This document shows, one piece after another, positions 46,481-55,376 of a DNA stretch of 61,441 nt (position 1 is the first letter of the stretch; every line of letters starts with the position of its first letter). Where the stretch lies: NCBI GenBank assembly GCA_937965695.1, contig CALCKW010000010.1:1-61441 (forward strand). Reading direction: 5' to 3'. The position numbers and the translations under genes were made by a program. The notes beneath the pieces were generated by a model, which searched no databases, was not told where the DNA came from, and saw only the letters and a list, made by a program, of their open reading frames with translations. This DNA comes from an uncultured Granulosicoccaceae bacterium (lineage in GTDB: Bacteria > Pseudomonadota > Gammaproteobacteria > CALCKW01).

Positions 46481-46986
46481 AGGTTTCGAGTCCTTTTTAG
46501 GGTGACAAACAGCGATAGTGGTAGCAGTTACTGGCGATTGAAATTGCTTGTAGCGATGGCGTTTGTCGCGCCTAGACGAAAGGGAATGTAGTGGAAGTTC
46601 GGCGCTGAATTTGACTGATCGGTTGCAGTGCAATGTTGCTGGGGCTGAGATGTAGAGAGTATAGACTGGCCTGACGAGTTGCAGTTCCGATTAAATTTGA
46701 TACTTGCCGATATTGGATGTAAGTGACTGAAATAATGCCATATTAATTATTTGCATCATTGTAAAGTAGGTCATTGACATGAATTTGATTTGCCACTAAT
46801 TCGCAAGAGTACCTGCCTCTTTAATTCTGAACATTTTTGTTTGGGCTTCTCTGCTCGTTAATGCGATAAATCACTGAACTGCCTTACTGCGTCAGAGGGT
46901 CGTTTTTTGCGCAGATTCTTCGCATATGTGCAGGTAGCCCACGGCTCTGACTGTTAGCTTGTTCTAAATTACTGGAGAACTCGCAA
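46481..46986. other. divergent promoter region upstream of the lipoprotein and MttB-like genes
   Basis: About 500 bp with no credible gene. A T-run (GTCGTTTTTTG near 46903) and AT-rich tracts around 46740-46800 fit promoters, but no site is clear enough to place. Confidence 0.4.
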
Positions 46987-48543
46987 ATGCTCGACAAACC
47001 TGAAAGGCGTAACCCACGAGCGGGTGGGCGTGCTGCGCACCGCGCCAAGCGCTTAAAGCCCAATTTCACGATGCTGCCAGGACTTAAAAACACCTTGCCC
47101 CTCTGCGAGGTCATGGACGGTTCACAGGTTGCGCGCATTGACGAAGCCTCGATGCACATTCTTGAAAATGTCGGGGTGGTGTTCCGCGATGACATAGCCT
47201 TGGCAGATTGGAAACGTGCAGGTGCCAAGGTGGAGGGTGATCGGGTCTACCTAGATCGTGGGCTGGTACGAGAGCTGATAAAATCTATACCCAGTAGCAT
47301 CAGCTACAAGGCGCGCAATCCTGCTAACAATGTAGAAGCGGGCGGCCGCAATTCAGTTTTTGTGCCGATGACAGGCGCGCCTTATCTGCGCGACTTGGAG
47401 GACGTGCGGCGCACACCCACGCTGGACGATCTGGCGATGTTTCATAAGCTCTCCCATATGCTGCCATCCATGCACAGCTCGGCGCACCATATTGTTGAGC
47501 CTTACGACCATCCAATCAGTCAACGGCATTTGCGTATTACATACTCTTCAATGAAATACTCGGACAAGATGTTCATGGGTATGACCACCAGCCCTAAAAA
47601 CGCCGAGGATGTAATAGAGATGTGCGCCGTGTTATTCGGTGACCAATTTCTTGAAGAAAACGCGGTGACCACAGGCAACTGCAACGGCAACTCACCGTTG
47701 GTTTGGGATGAAACCATGCTGGGTGCTATGCGCGCATTTTGTAAGCGCAATCAGCCGGTGCTGTGTTCACCCTTTGTGCTGGGTGGCGCGAATACTCCTG
47801 CGTCAGTAGCGGTGTCAGTGGCACAGCTCAATGCGGAAGCTCTGTCGGCCTTGGCATATACACAAGTCATTCGCAAAGGTGCTCCCGCTATTTACGGTCA
47901 TTATTTGTCGACAGTGTCTATGAAATCCGGTGCGCCTATGGCAGGCACACCTGAAATTTCACTGATGAACTTTATGATCGGTCAGATGGCGCGATATTAC
48001 GATGTACCTTGGCGCACCTCCAATACCTTAGGTGGTTCCAAAACCTTCGACGCACAGGCCGGCTATGAGTCCGCGACGACGCTTTCAGCGGTTATGCACT
48101 CAGGCGCCAATTACATCTGGCACTCAGCTGGCTGGAGCGAGGCGGGTATGCATTGTTCGGTTGCTAAGTTTATTGTCGACGCTGAGCAATGTGCAATGGC
48201 TTATCGTATGGCCGAAGGTGTCAACTGGAGTGACTTCGACGAAGCACTCAGTGCCGTGGCTGACGTGGGCCCAGGTGGTCATTATTTGGGGCATCCGCAT
48301 ACGCTGGAGAATTTTCAAACCGCGTATTTTATGCCCGAGATGTTTGACAACAACTCTATTGAGCAATGGGTGGCCGACGGAAGTGTAGAGATAACTGAGC
48401 GAGCGTTGAAGCATGCAAAAAAAATGCTCAGTGAATATCAAGAGCCTAAGTTAGACGAGGGTGTTGATGAGGCATTGCAAGAGTACATGGCTAAAAGAGA
48501 ACGTGAGATTCCGGCAGCAGATGAGCTGAATCAGAGTTATTGA
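46987..48543 (+). CDS. MttB-family methyltransferase without pyrrolysine
   Basis: A 518-residue member of the trimethylamine:corrinoid methyltransferase superfamily in the non-Pyl branch that includes glycine-betaine methyltransferase MtgB. Seen: HILENVGVVFRDD, PMTGAPYLRDLEDVRR, GMTTSPKNAEDVIEM, SPFVLGGANTPASVAVSVAQ, YGHYLSTVSMKSGAPMAGTPE, TSNTLGGSKTFDAQAGYES. No in-frame TAG is read, and the stop is TGA. It would demethylate a quaternary or tertiary amine onto a corrinoid protein, but no corrinoid-protein or MtbA-like gene lies nearby, so the acceptor must be encoded elsewhere or differ. GGAG precedes the start; it is a single gene. Confidence 0.88.
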   Translation: MLDKPERRNPRAGGRAAHRAKRLKPNFTMLPGLKNTLPLCEVMDGSQVARIDEASMHILENVGVVFRDDIALADWKRAGAKVEGDRVYLDRGLVRELIKSIPSSISYKARNPANNVEAGGRNSVFVPMTGAPYLRDLEDVRRTPTLDDLAMFHKLSHMLPSMHSSAHHIVEPYDHPISQRHLRITYSSMKYSDKMFMGMTTSPKNAEDVIEMCAVLFGDQFLEENAVTTGNCNGNSPLVWDETMLGAMRAFCKRNQPVLCSPFVLGGANTPASVAVSVAQLNAEALSALAYTQVIRKGAPAIYGHYLSTVSMKSGAPMAGTPEISLMNFMIGQMARYYDVPWRTSNTLGGSKTFDAQAGYESATTLSAVMHSGANYIWHSAGWSEAGMHCSVAKFIVDAEQCAMAYRMAEGVNWSDFDEALSAVADVGPGGHYLGHPHTLENFQTAYFMPEMFDNNSIEQWVADGSVEITERALKHAKKMLSEYQEPKLDEGVDEALQEYMAKREREIPAADELNQSY

Positions 48544-48975
48544 TTAGATGGGAAGGTATAAATTCTAGCTTATTTTAACGTTGGCCCATAGAAAGGCTTT
48601 GACCAGTGTTGGTTGTGTTTTTTTGAGGAGAGCAAAACTAAGGTTAGCGCGTAAAAGCGTATTGTTGAATGGAGCCTGTGGCGAAAATGCTACCTCGACT
48701 GTAGAGTCTTTGCGTTCGGCAGGGGCGCTTTTCGCCGCTGCAGGTCAACTCAATCCCAGTTGCCTTTCGAATAGAAATCAGGTGTGTTCGCCTGCTTTGA
48801 CGCACTGACGAAACGCAAGAAGTTGCATCGTACGTTGTTATCATCGCAGCGGAAGGGCACGGTTTCTTTACTCAGAATTGAGTCTCCCTTAACGCTGATT
48901 CATCGCTAAGCCGTGGATGTATTTCACGCATTGCACTAGGGTTAGGGTACAGAACCAATCTTAATAGGTCCGCTC
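48544..48975. other. intergenic stretch, nothing recognised
   Basis: About 430 bp between the MttB-like gene and a small membrane protein gene. Short open frames on both strands lack ribosome binding sites and recognisable similarity. No strong hairpin or repeat copy was found. Confidence 0.4.
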
Positions 48976-49335
48976 GTGCTATTCGACACCGTTTTACAGT
49001 TAGTTGCCCAGAATTTTTGGGTAGTCGTGTTGCTTTACTTATTGTTTTTGTGGCGACCTAGTCGAATATTGTTGTGGATAGCTATCGCAATCGCCTTTTT
49101 GTTGTCTATCAGCTTAATCACAAAGCCTGAAGCCTTTGTGTTTTGGGTTGAAAAGTTACTTAGCGCGTTTCATCTCCTGCCTGCACGACAGGACTTTGAT
49201 GTGAGCGAGGCTTCAATGGGAGCGATTCATCGGGCGTTTTCTGCGGGCTTTTTTTGGGCACTCGCTTCGGTAGCGATATTTTTTATGCATTTTGTTCCTA
49301 TTCGAAGACTGATGCGGCCTGTGCCTGAATCCTAG
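48976..49335 (+). CDS. small membrane protein of unknown function
   Basis: A 119-residue protein with three hydrophobic segments (about 14-26, 29-48 and 90-110) and a short loop containing FHLLPARQDFDVSEASMGAIHR. No family was recognised. The frame starts with GTG and has no good ribosome binding site, which lowers confidence, but the strongly hydrophobic composition and a terminator about 70 bp beyond the stop support a real gene. Confidence 0.55.
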   Translation: MLFDTVLQLVAQNFWVVVLLYLLFLWRPSRILLWIAIAIAFLLSISLITKPEAFVFWVEKLLSAFHLLPARQDFDVSEASMGAIHRAFSAGFFWALASVAIFFMHFVPIRRLMRPVPES

Positions 49336-49403
49336 CGAAAATTGACTACACGGTTTGCAAACAATGCAAGAGTAACCGGTGATCCCGTCCCCGGTTGAGT
49401 GTG

Positions 49404-49426
49404 TCGCCTTGAGTAAGGCGTCTTTT
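49404..49426 (+). terminator. rho-independent terminator
   Basis: CGCCTT (49405-49410), loop GAGT, AAGGCG (49415-49420), then TCTTTT. A compact GC-containing stem with a T-run, 70-90 bp after the small membrane protein gene. A second 6-bp hairpin (AACCGG/CCGGTT, 49374-49396) lies just before it. Confidence 0.78.
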
Positions 49427-49606
49427 GATTCTCGCACTTTGCACGTCGCGCCGATGAGATCCCAACCACAGGATATTCGACGGTGCGAACGAACGCACTG
49501 TAGCTGACCTGTTTTTTCCAATAGTGACTTTATACCGTTATCTACTACTCAGAAATTAGTATACTCGTCTGAATTAGCCCTCGATTCAGACTCTGGTGAA
49601 CGGTAT

Positions 49607-51694
49607 ATGGCTCAGGCGAAAAACACAAAAAAAGTAGTTATTCTTGGCGGCGGTATTGGTGCAATGACCGCGGCTTTTGAGCTGACGAACTCAAAAGCCT
49701 TGCGCGAGCAACACGAGGTAACCATTTATCAGCTGGGCTGGCGTCTGGGTGGCAAAGGGGCCAGTGGTCGAAATCCGGTAGACGGGGCCGAGCTCATCCA
49801 AGAACACGGCTTGCACATTCTCATGGGCTGCTATGAGAATAGCTTCCGCATGCTACGTCAGTGTTACAAAGAGCTCAATCGTCCCCGAGGAACGCCGCTT
49901 CGTACTATCCGAGACGCTCTAAAACCACATAGCTCGGTCGATGCAGAGCAGCAGTTTCATGGCGATTGGCATCGTTGGAACATCAATTTCCCCGAGGACA
50001 AAACCTGGTGTGGCTGTGTTCGTCTGCCCGGTGATCGCAAGGAGCTACCGGGTTTTCTCACCTACATCAAAAGAGTTTTTCAGTGGATGGAATCTGGGTT
50101 GTTATACGCAGATGCTGAACTCGTTAAAATAGTGGGCCTTGTTAGCTCGAACCTACACAGCCAACTCAAAAATATAGGCAGCCATTTACATCCTTACCTT
50201 GATGGATTGCACAAGTCTGCCACTCAAAGCGGCAAAGATTCGTTGTCCCATGACACTGCAAAATTTACTTATATCCACCAAGAATTGGTCAAACTGCGAA
50301 AAACCTGCCGTGAGCATTGGGAAGGATCAGATGGGTTCGACATTGAGCTATTGCGCGCCTTTATTCTGCTTGATTTAGGGATGAGTAGCCTTATAGGTGT
50401 GTTTAAGTATGATCTGTTCTTTAACACCTTCGATACGATCAATGATTTCGATTTTCGTGACTGGTTGTTGGACTGTGGTGCGGCGCAGGTGACGGTCGAC
50501 TCTCCGCTCGTGACGGTTTTATACGAGCTGGTGTTCGCTTATGAAAACGGTAAAAGCGTCGGTGAGGGCGTGGTACCAAACTTAGAGGCGGGCACGCTGA
50601 TGCGAGCCTTACCACACATGATGGCCGGATACACGGGTGCCTTTATGTGGAAAATGCAATCGTCTATGGGAGACACTATTTTTGCGCCGATGTATCAAGT
50701 GCTCAAAAAGCGGGGTGTGACGTTTAAGTTTTTTCACAAAGTTGAAGACTTGCACGTCAAAGACGGGGAGTTGAACTCAATCGATATCTCCACCCAAGTT
50801 GAATTGAACGGCCACGAGTATGATCCACTTATAGACGTCAAGGTTGATGGTTTCAAACACCCCCAGCCTGCTTGGCCTGCTGAGCCCATATACAGCCAGA
50901 TCAAAGAGGGGGATAGACTACAGAAAGAAGGCATCAATCTAGAGTCTTTTTACAGTCCTTGGGTCGACACCGGAAAAAAAATCACTTTAAAGGTGGGTGA
51001 AGATTTCGACCATGCCATTCTGGGAATTGCTATTGGCGCATTCCCTTACCTGTGCAAAGAGCTGATCGAGAACGACAAAGACTGGAAAGCGATGGTTGAT
51101 CATGTGAAAACAGTGCAAACACAAGCGGCCCAGTTTTGGTTGAAACCGTCGTTTAAAGACCTTGGTTTTGCAGAAGATGGAGCTGTGGTTGGAAACATCG
51201 CCGCGTCACCGCTCGACACTGAGGCTGACATGACTTTTCTGCTCAATAACGAAGGTTGGTCTGGCAATAAAGTTAAAGCGCTTGCGTACTTTACAGGCCC
51301 GATGGAGGGTCCTGATCAAGCTCCCCCTGCGAGCAATCAAGAATACCCTAGCGAGTCGATGCAAAAGTTGGAAAAAACAGTTACTGCGCTACTGCAGGAG
51401 CAAGTACAAATATTGTGGCCGAATTTCAAACCCGATTCTGATGTTGTCGCTCGCTACCTTAGAGTAAACGTTGATCCCTCTGAGCGTTATGTGATGTCAG
51501 TGGCGGGTAGCAGTAAGCACCGTCTAAAAGCCAACGACTCAAAATTTAAAAACCTGTTGCTAGCCGGTGATTGGACAGAATGCAGAATCAACATGGGGTG
51601 CGTGGAAGCTGCTGCCATCAGTGGCATGCAGGCTTCACAAGAGTTATGTGGGCACCCTAAAAAAATACTTTTATATAGCAACCGTATTTTATAA
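49607..51694 (+). CDS. large FAD-dependent oxidoreductase, phytoene desaturase/HpnE-like (paralog 1)
   Basis: A 695-residue flavoenzyme. Residues about 8-40 form the dinucleotide-binding VVILGGGIGAMTAAFEL. It is followed by GWRLGGKGASGRN and EHGLHILMGCYENSFRMLR, the pattern of the amine-oxidase/carotene-desaturase/hydroxysqualene-dehydroxylase superfamily. The C-terminal FAD-closing motif LLLAGDWTECRINMGCVEAAAISGMQAS lies near 645-675 (two overlapping parts). The middle (about 150-330) is an extra helical insertion not found in CrtI or HpnE. It probably desaturates or dehydrates an isoprenoid or polyketide-like substrate. The second paralog lies 1.4 kb downstream. Confidence 0.8.
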   Translation: MAQAKNTKKVVILGGGIGAMTAAFELTNSKALREQHEVTIYQLGWRLGGKGASGRNPVDGAELIQEHGLHILMGCYENSFRMLRQCYKELNRPRGTPLRTIRDALKPHSSVDAEQQFHGDWHRWNINFPEDKTWCGCVRLPGDRKELPGFLTYIKRVFQWMESGLLYADAELVKIVGLVSSNLHSQLKNIGSHLHPYLDGLHKSATQSGKDSLSHDTAKFTYIHQELVKLRKTCREHWEGSDGFDIELLRAFILLDLGMSSLIGVFKYDLFFNTFDTINDFDFRDWLLDCGAAQVTVDSPLVTVLYELVFAYENGKSVGEGVVPNLEAGTLMRALPHMMAGYTGAFMWKMQSSMGDTIFAPMYQVLKKRGVTFKFFHKVEDLHVKDGELNSIDISTQVELNGHEYDPLIDVKVDGFKHPQPAWPAEPIYSQIKEGDRLQKEGINLESFYSPWVDTGKKITLKVGEDFDHAILGIAIGAFPYLCKELIENDKDWKAMVDHVKTVQTQAAQFWLKPSFKDLGFAEDGAVVGNIAASPLDTEADMTFLLNNEGWSGNKVKALAYFTGPMEGPDQAPPASNQEYPSESMQKLEKTVTALLQEQVQILWPNFKPDSDVVARYLRVNVDPSERYVMSVAGSSKHRLKANDSKFKNLLLAGDWTECRINMGCVEAAAISGMQASQELCGHPKKILLYSNRIL

Positions 51695-51706
51695 AGGAGC
51701 CTCAGA

Positions 51707-51853
51707 TTAAGCCCAGTCAGTGATGTTGGCTTGAAAAACTTGAACACAGCAAGGCGCGAATTGACGGCAAGTGTGGCGCTGTTGGCTAGATTTTAGCGCG
51801 GCTGGGCCGAATTTAACGCGTCGACCGCGCGAGCATGACTTGATCTGAGGTTC
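51707..51853 (-). repeat. dispersed 147-bp repeat, copy C (inverted orientation)
   Basis: The reverse complement aligns with copies A and B from GAACCTCAGATCAAGTCATG through AAATTCGGCCCAGCCGCG to CACTGACTGGGCTTAA. It lies in the 345-bp gap between the first FAD oxidoreductase and the decarboxylase-like gene, starting 13 bp after the stop. The arms CGGCTGGGCCGAATTTAACGCG and GCAAGGCGCGAATTGACGGC are the best conserved. Confidence 0.82.
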
Positions 51854-52039
51854 ATAAAGCACTTATTTGATAAAAAGATCACTGACTTAACATCCCGGTA
51901 TTCTTGAGGTTCTCATCAAGAGAGTAGGGGATTTTCGAGTGGGAAAGCGGTGTCAGGGTAGAAAAGCGTAAACGTCAGTTGTCCGGTTCACTGGCGTAAA
52001 TAGAAACAAAGAATTCATCAAAAGGACAGGGAGAAAATC

Positions 52040-53032
52040 GTGTTTTCCAGAATTTTGCACTGCCTCAAATCAAGAGTAAAAAAACTACCGACGTATGTAG
52101 AACACGGTGGAGAACTTTCGTTTCCTGGTCCAATTGTTGTTGAAGACGCGGCATTGAATTGTTTTTCCATTAAAGTCGATTCAAAGCGAATAAGTGCGCT
52201 GCTTGATAAAACATTCGCTGCTCCTTCCGGTGGGAAAGTACGTTATGTACCCATAACTAATTATGCGTTTGTTGTTTTGGGTGATATGCCTAAGTTGTAC
52301 TCGTCTACTGTCGATGTCGGATGGACTTCTGAAAAAGAATTGACGATTTGGATTCTTGCAGGTGCGGTAAAAGAGAACAGCCGAGACAACGAGATTGAAC
52401 GTCTGGTTTTATTTCCTGCGTATGTTGTAGCTGACGACCCGTATTCGCTAGCTAGCGGAAGAGAAGCTCTTGGCTTTTTTAAAAGTTGGGGAGAGCTGCA
52501 AGGTGTCGAAAGCACTAATCAAAGCCCAGATAGCTTGTCTGTATCTGTTTTTGCCCACAAGCAACTAGGTGACAAAGCGGCACACCATGCACTGCTTAGC
52601 TTCCAGAAAATCCAAGATTCACTGGACGAACACTTGTCGGTGTCCAGTTTCGAAGATATATCAAAGTTGTTGCTCAAAGTTTTGCGGGAAAGAGATGATA
52701 TATTTCATGCAGACTGTAAGTTAAGTTGGGAGCTTTTCGAAAATCTCTTTTTGGATATGTGGAAAAGTGAATTTCCCATCGCACTGCTAAAGCAGATTCG
52801 TGCTTCTGGACAATCGGGTGCAGTGTATCAAGCCATTCTTGAATCAAACTCAGTGATCAAAAAATTCAGAGGCTTTCAAGATCTTGGTCGGTTCAAGTTT
52901 TCATTTGAGTCGCTGCAGAGTTATAGGCTTGACGAAACACTGGGATTACAAGCGGATGACAGCGGCCACCAAGGATTCAGAGTTTTACTCGACTTTCAGA
53001 TTGATGGCGGTAAGGAAATATGGAAAGCATAG
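52040..53032 (+). CDS. acetoacetate-decarboxylase-like protein in the FAD oxidoreductase cluster
   Basis: A 330-residue protein starting with GTG (GGGAG upstream). Residues about 20-165 resemble the acetoacetate decarboxylase fold: SFPGPIVVEDAALNCFSIKVD, KVRYVPITNYAFVVLGDM, GWTSEKELTIWILAGAV and ADDPYSLASGREALGF with a conserved aromatic end (FKSWGELQ). I could not place the catalytic Lys of true acetoacetate decarboxylases with confidence. The C-terminal half (about 200-330) is helical with no known domain. It lies between the two FAD oxidoreductases, 86 bp before the second, and probably acts on the same pathway intermediate. Confidence 0.62.
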   Translation: MFSRILHCLKSRVKKLPTYVEHGGELSFPGPIVVEDAALNCFSIKVDSKRISALLDKTFAAPSGGKVRYVPITNYAFVVLGDMPKLYSSTVDVGWTSEKELTIWILAGAVKENSRDNEIERLVLFPAYVVADDPYSLASGREALGFFKSWGELQGVESTNQSPDSLSVSVFAHKQLGDKAAHHALLSFQKIQDSLDEHLSVSSFEDISKLLLKVLRERDDIFHADCKLSWELFENLFLDMWKSEFPIALLKQIRASGQSGAVYQAILESNSVIKKFRGFQDLGRFKFSFESLQSYRLDETLGLQADDSGHQGFRVLLDFQIDGGKEIWKA

Positions 53033-53118
53033 TCAAAGTAGGCTGCTGAAAAATATTCTCCGTCTATTTGTTCGACCCCTAAAAAAATGTCAGTTGAATG
53101 TTGACAGAGGAATAAAAC

Positions 53119-55338
53119 ATGGAAAAGAAAAAAATAGCCATATTGGGTGGCGGCATGGCTTCCCTGACAGCGGCCTATCAACTGAGTAAAAGCGACGACT
53201 ACGAAATAGACATCTACCAAGTCGGCTGGCGATTAGGAGGCAAGGGTGCCAGTGGCCGAAACGCTGAACTTGGTGATCGCATCGAAGAGCATGGCTTACA
53301 TGTTTGGTTGGGCTTTTACGACAATGCTTTTTCTGTTTTACGCGAAGTATATGATGAGCTAGACCGTGCGCCGGACTCGCCTCTGTCACGTATGTATGCA
53401 CATGGCGGTACTGCGCGCACAAAAAATGGCGCGCCTATGGATGCTTTTTCCCCAGTTAACTGTGTGGACTGCCTTGAGCGTGCGCCTGATGGTGAGCGGA
53501 AGTCTTGGCGCATCGATTTTCCAAAGAACAACTTGCAACCTGGACTACACAACGAAATAGTCTCCTTTTGGGGCTACTTAGAATTGTTTCTCAAATGGGC
53601 ACTGCGGGAACTTGTCGGAGATATGTTTCAACCTGTCGGATGCTCGCAGATATTCAAATCGGTATTTCAGCGCAATAAGCTCCGCAAGCATTTTCAGAAT
53701 AAGCTGCACACACTTGTTCAGCCAACGGTTGAAGTCACTGAAGTTCTGCACAAAAGAAAAGTGGATACCTTGCCGGTGACCGAAAGCCGCGAGACTGCGC
53801 TTTGGCACTTGGTTGAGAATCTCTCAGACGCTATGGGTTCTGACCCTAAAAAGCATCATCACACGGAACACAGTGTGTTGGTTTGGCTGATCAAAGAAGC
53901 GGTTAACGAGCGCTGGAGCAGAATCAAAGATACGATCATGACGGATGATCAAGAACGTCGGAAATGGGTGATGCTCTACTTGGCCACTTCCTACTTCGCG
54001 GGCTGCATTCTCGATCGAGTTGTTTTTGATGGCTTTAAACGCCTGAACGACCTTGAATTAAGAGAGTGGTTCTACAGGGTACAGCTCGTTGACGATGCTC
54101 TTGCTAATGAACTTGCAATTGAGTCGGCTCCCATGCAGGCGCTCTATGATCTGGCATTTCACTACGAGGACGGTGATACCAATAAACCACGATTAGCCGC
54201 GGGAATAGCCATTGAAATTCTGTCACGCATGATAATGGGTTATAAAGGCTCGATCTTGTATTTCATGAACGCCGGTATGGGGGACACCATTTTTGCTCCA
54301 CTCTATCAGCTATTAAAAAGAAGAGGGGTTAGGTTCCACTTTTTTAATAGAGTGACAGAGCTTGGTCTATCCGCTGACAAAAAATCAGTGCAAACCGTCA
54401 AAATAAGTCGGCAGGTTAAGCTTAATGTGGGGGAGTACGAACCACTTGTGCCAGTCAAGGATTTAGCCTGTTGGCCCAATAAACCTCTATACGAGCAGAT
54501 TGTCGAAGGCGAAGCACTTAAAAAATCTGGGCAAAATATTGAACATGCTTGGAATAATTGGCAGGACACCGGTGGTGAGTTTACCTTGGACGCTGATGCT
54601 GGAGATTTTGATCACGTAATTCTGGGAATCACTCTTGCAGCGCTTCCAGCGATCACCGCCGAGTTGAGCCAACCAGATAACCCTAAATGGGGCGAGATGC
54701 TGCATGGTATCAAGACGGTGCAAACCCAAGCGATGCAGCTTTGGTTTAACGGCGATGCAACATCCCTCGGTGTTGAACATACCCGGCCCGTATTGGGTGC
54801 CTATGTAGAGCCATGGTCAAGCCTGACTGATTTTACGCATTTACTTGAACGCGAAAATTGGCCGGCAGATGGACCTCAGCATCTTGCTTATGATTGTGGT
54901 GTCTTATTGCAAGTCACAGCTGAAACTCAACAAAAAGCCAATCAACGCGTGCACGCTAATGCACTTGATTTTCTCAATGGGCACGCTGCCAAACTGTGGC
55001 CAAAGGCGGTTAATGCTCAAAATCCAGAGGGCCTAGATTGGAATTCCCTCTACGCGCCAAGCAATGCACAGGGCGAGGAGCGATTACAGCATCAATACCT
55101 ACGCGCAAACATAGACCCTACAGAGCGCTATGTACTGTCTTTACCCAACACACTTCAATACCGAATAAAAGCTGACCAGTCAGGTTATGACAGACTGATA
55201 CTCACAGGAACCTGGATTGATTTAGGTTTTAACATAGCCTGCATTGAAGCGGCGGTAATTTCAGGTATGCAGGCTGCCAGAGTGTTGACTGGAGAACCCG
55301 TCAATATAGTGGGCGAGACATACAAAGAATTTCTCTAA
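53119..55338 (+). CDS. large FAD-dependent oxidoreductase, phytoene desaturase/HpnE-like (paralog 2)
   Basis: A 739-residue paralog of the enzyme at 49.6-51.7 kb: IAILGGGMASLTAAYQLS, GWRLGGKGASGRNAE, EHGLHVWLGFYDNAFSVLRE, and the C-terminal LILTGTWIDLGFNIACIEAA followed by VISGMQAARVL. Both share the sequence GDTIFAP-Y-L-K-R-GV in the middle and NIDPTERYVLS-type (here IDPTERYVLSLP) near the end, so they descend from one duplication. The extra helical insertion is longer here. It is followed after 38 bp by the carotenoid oxygenase gene, probably in one operon. The substrate is unknown. Confidence 0.8.
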   Translation: MEKKKIAILGGGMASLTAAYQLSKSDDYEIDIYQVGWRLGGKGASGRNAELGDRIEEHGLHVWLGFYDNAFSVLREVYDELDRAPDSPLSRMYAHGGTARTKNGAPMDAFSPVNCVDCLERAPDGERKSWRIDFPKNNLQPGLHNEIVSFWGYLELFLKWALRELVGDMFQPVGCSQIFKSVFQRNKLRKHFQNKLHTLVQPTVEVTEVLHKRKVDTLPVTESRETALWHLVENLSDAMGSDPKKHHHTEHSVLVWLIKEAVNERWSRIKDTIMTDDQERRKWVMLYLATSYFAGCILDRVVFDGFKRLNDLELREWFYRVQLVDDALANELAIESAPMQALYDLAFHYEDGDTNKPRLAAGIAIEILSRMIMGYKGSILYFMNAGMGDTIFAPLYQLLKRRGVRFHFFNRVTELGLSADKKSVQTVKISRQVKLNVGEYEPLVPVKDLACWPNKPLYEQIVEGEALKKSGQNIEHAWNNWQDTGGEFTLDADAGDFDHVILGITLAALPAITAELSQPDNPKWGEMLHGIKTVQTQAMQLWFNGDATSLGVEHTRPVLGAYVEPWSSLTDFTHLLERENWPADGPQHLAYDCGVLLQVTAETQQKANQRVHANALDFLNGHAAKLWPKAVNAQNPEGLDWNSLYAPSNAQGEERLQHQYLRANIDPTERYVLSLPNTLQYRIKADQSGYDRLILTGTWIDLGFNIACIEAAVISGMQAARVLTGEPVNIVGETYKEFL

Positions 55339-55376
55339 GAAAATTCATTCTTAAAATTGGGTTGAGTCGATATCAA

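Noticed and set aside
46481..46633. Longer N-terminus for the propeller lipoprotein
   Set aside because: It would place a clear lipoprotein signal peptide (LNAC lipobox) 50 residues into the protein; the internal ATG has its own ribosome binding site.
46987..48543. Pyrrolysine-encoded trimethylamine methyltransferase
   Set aside because: The frame is continuous without an in-frame TAG and ends in TGA, so it is a non-Pyl family member.
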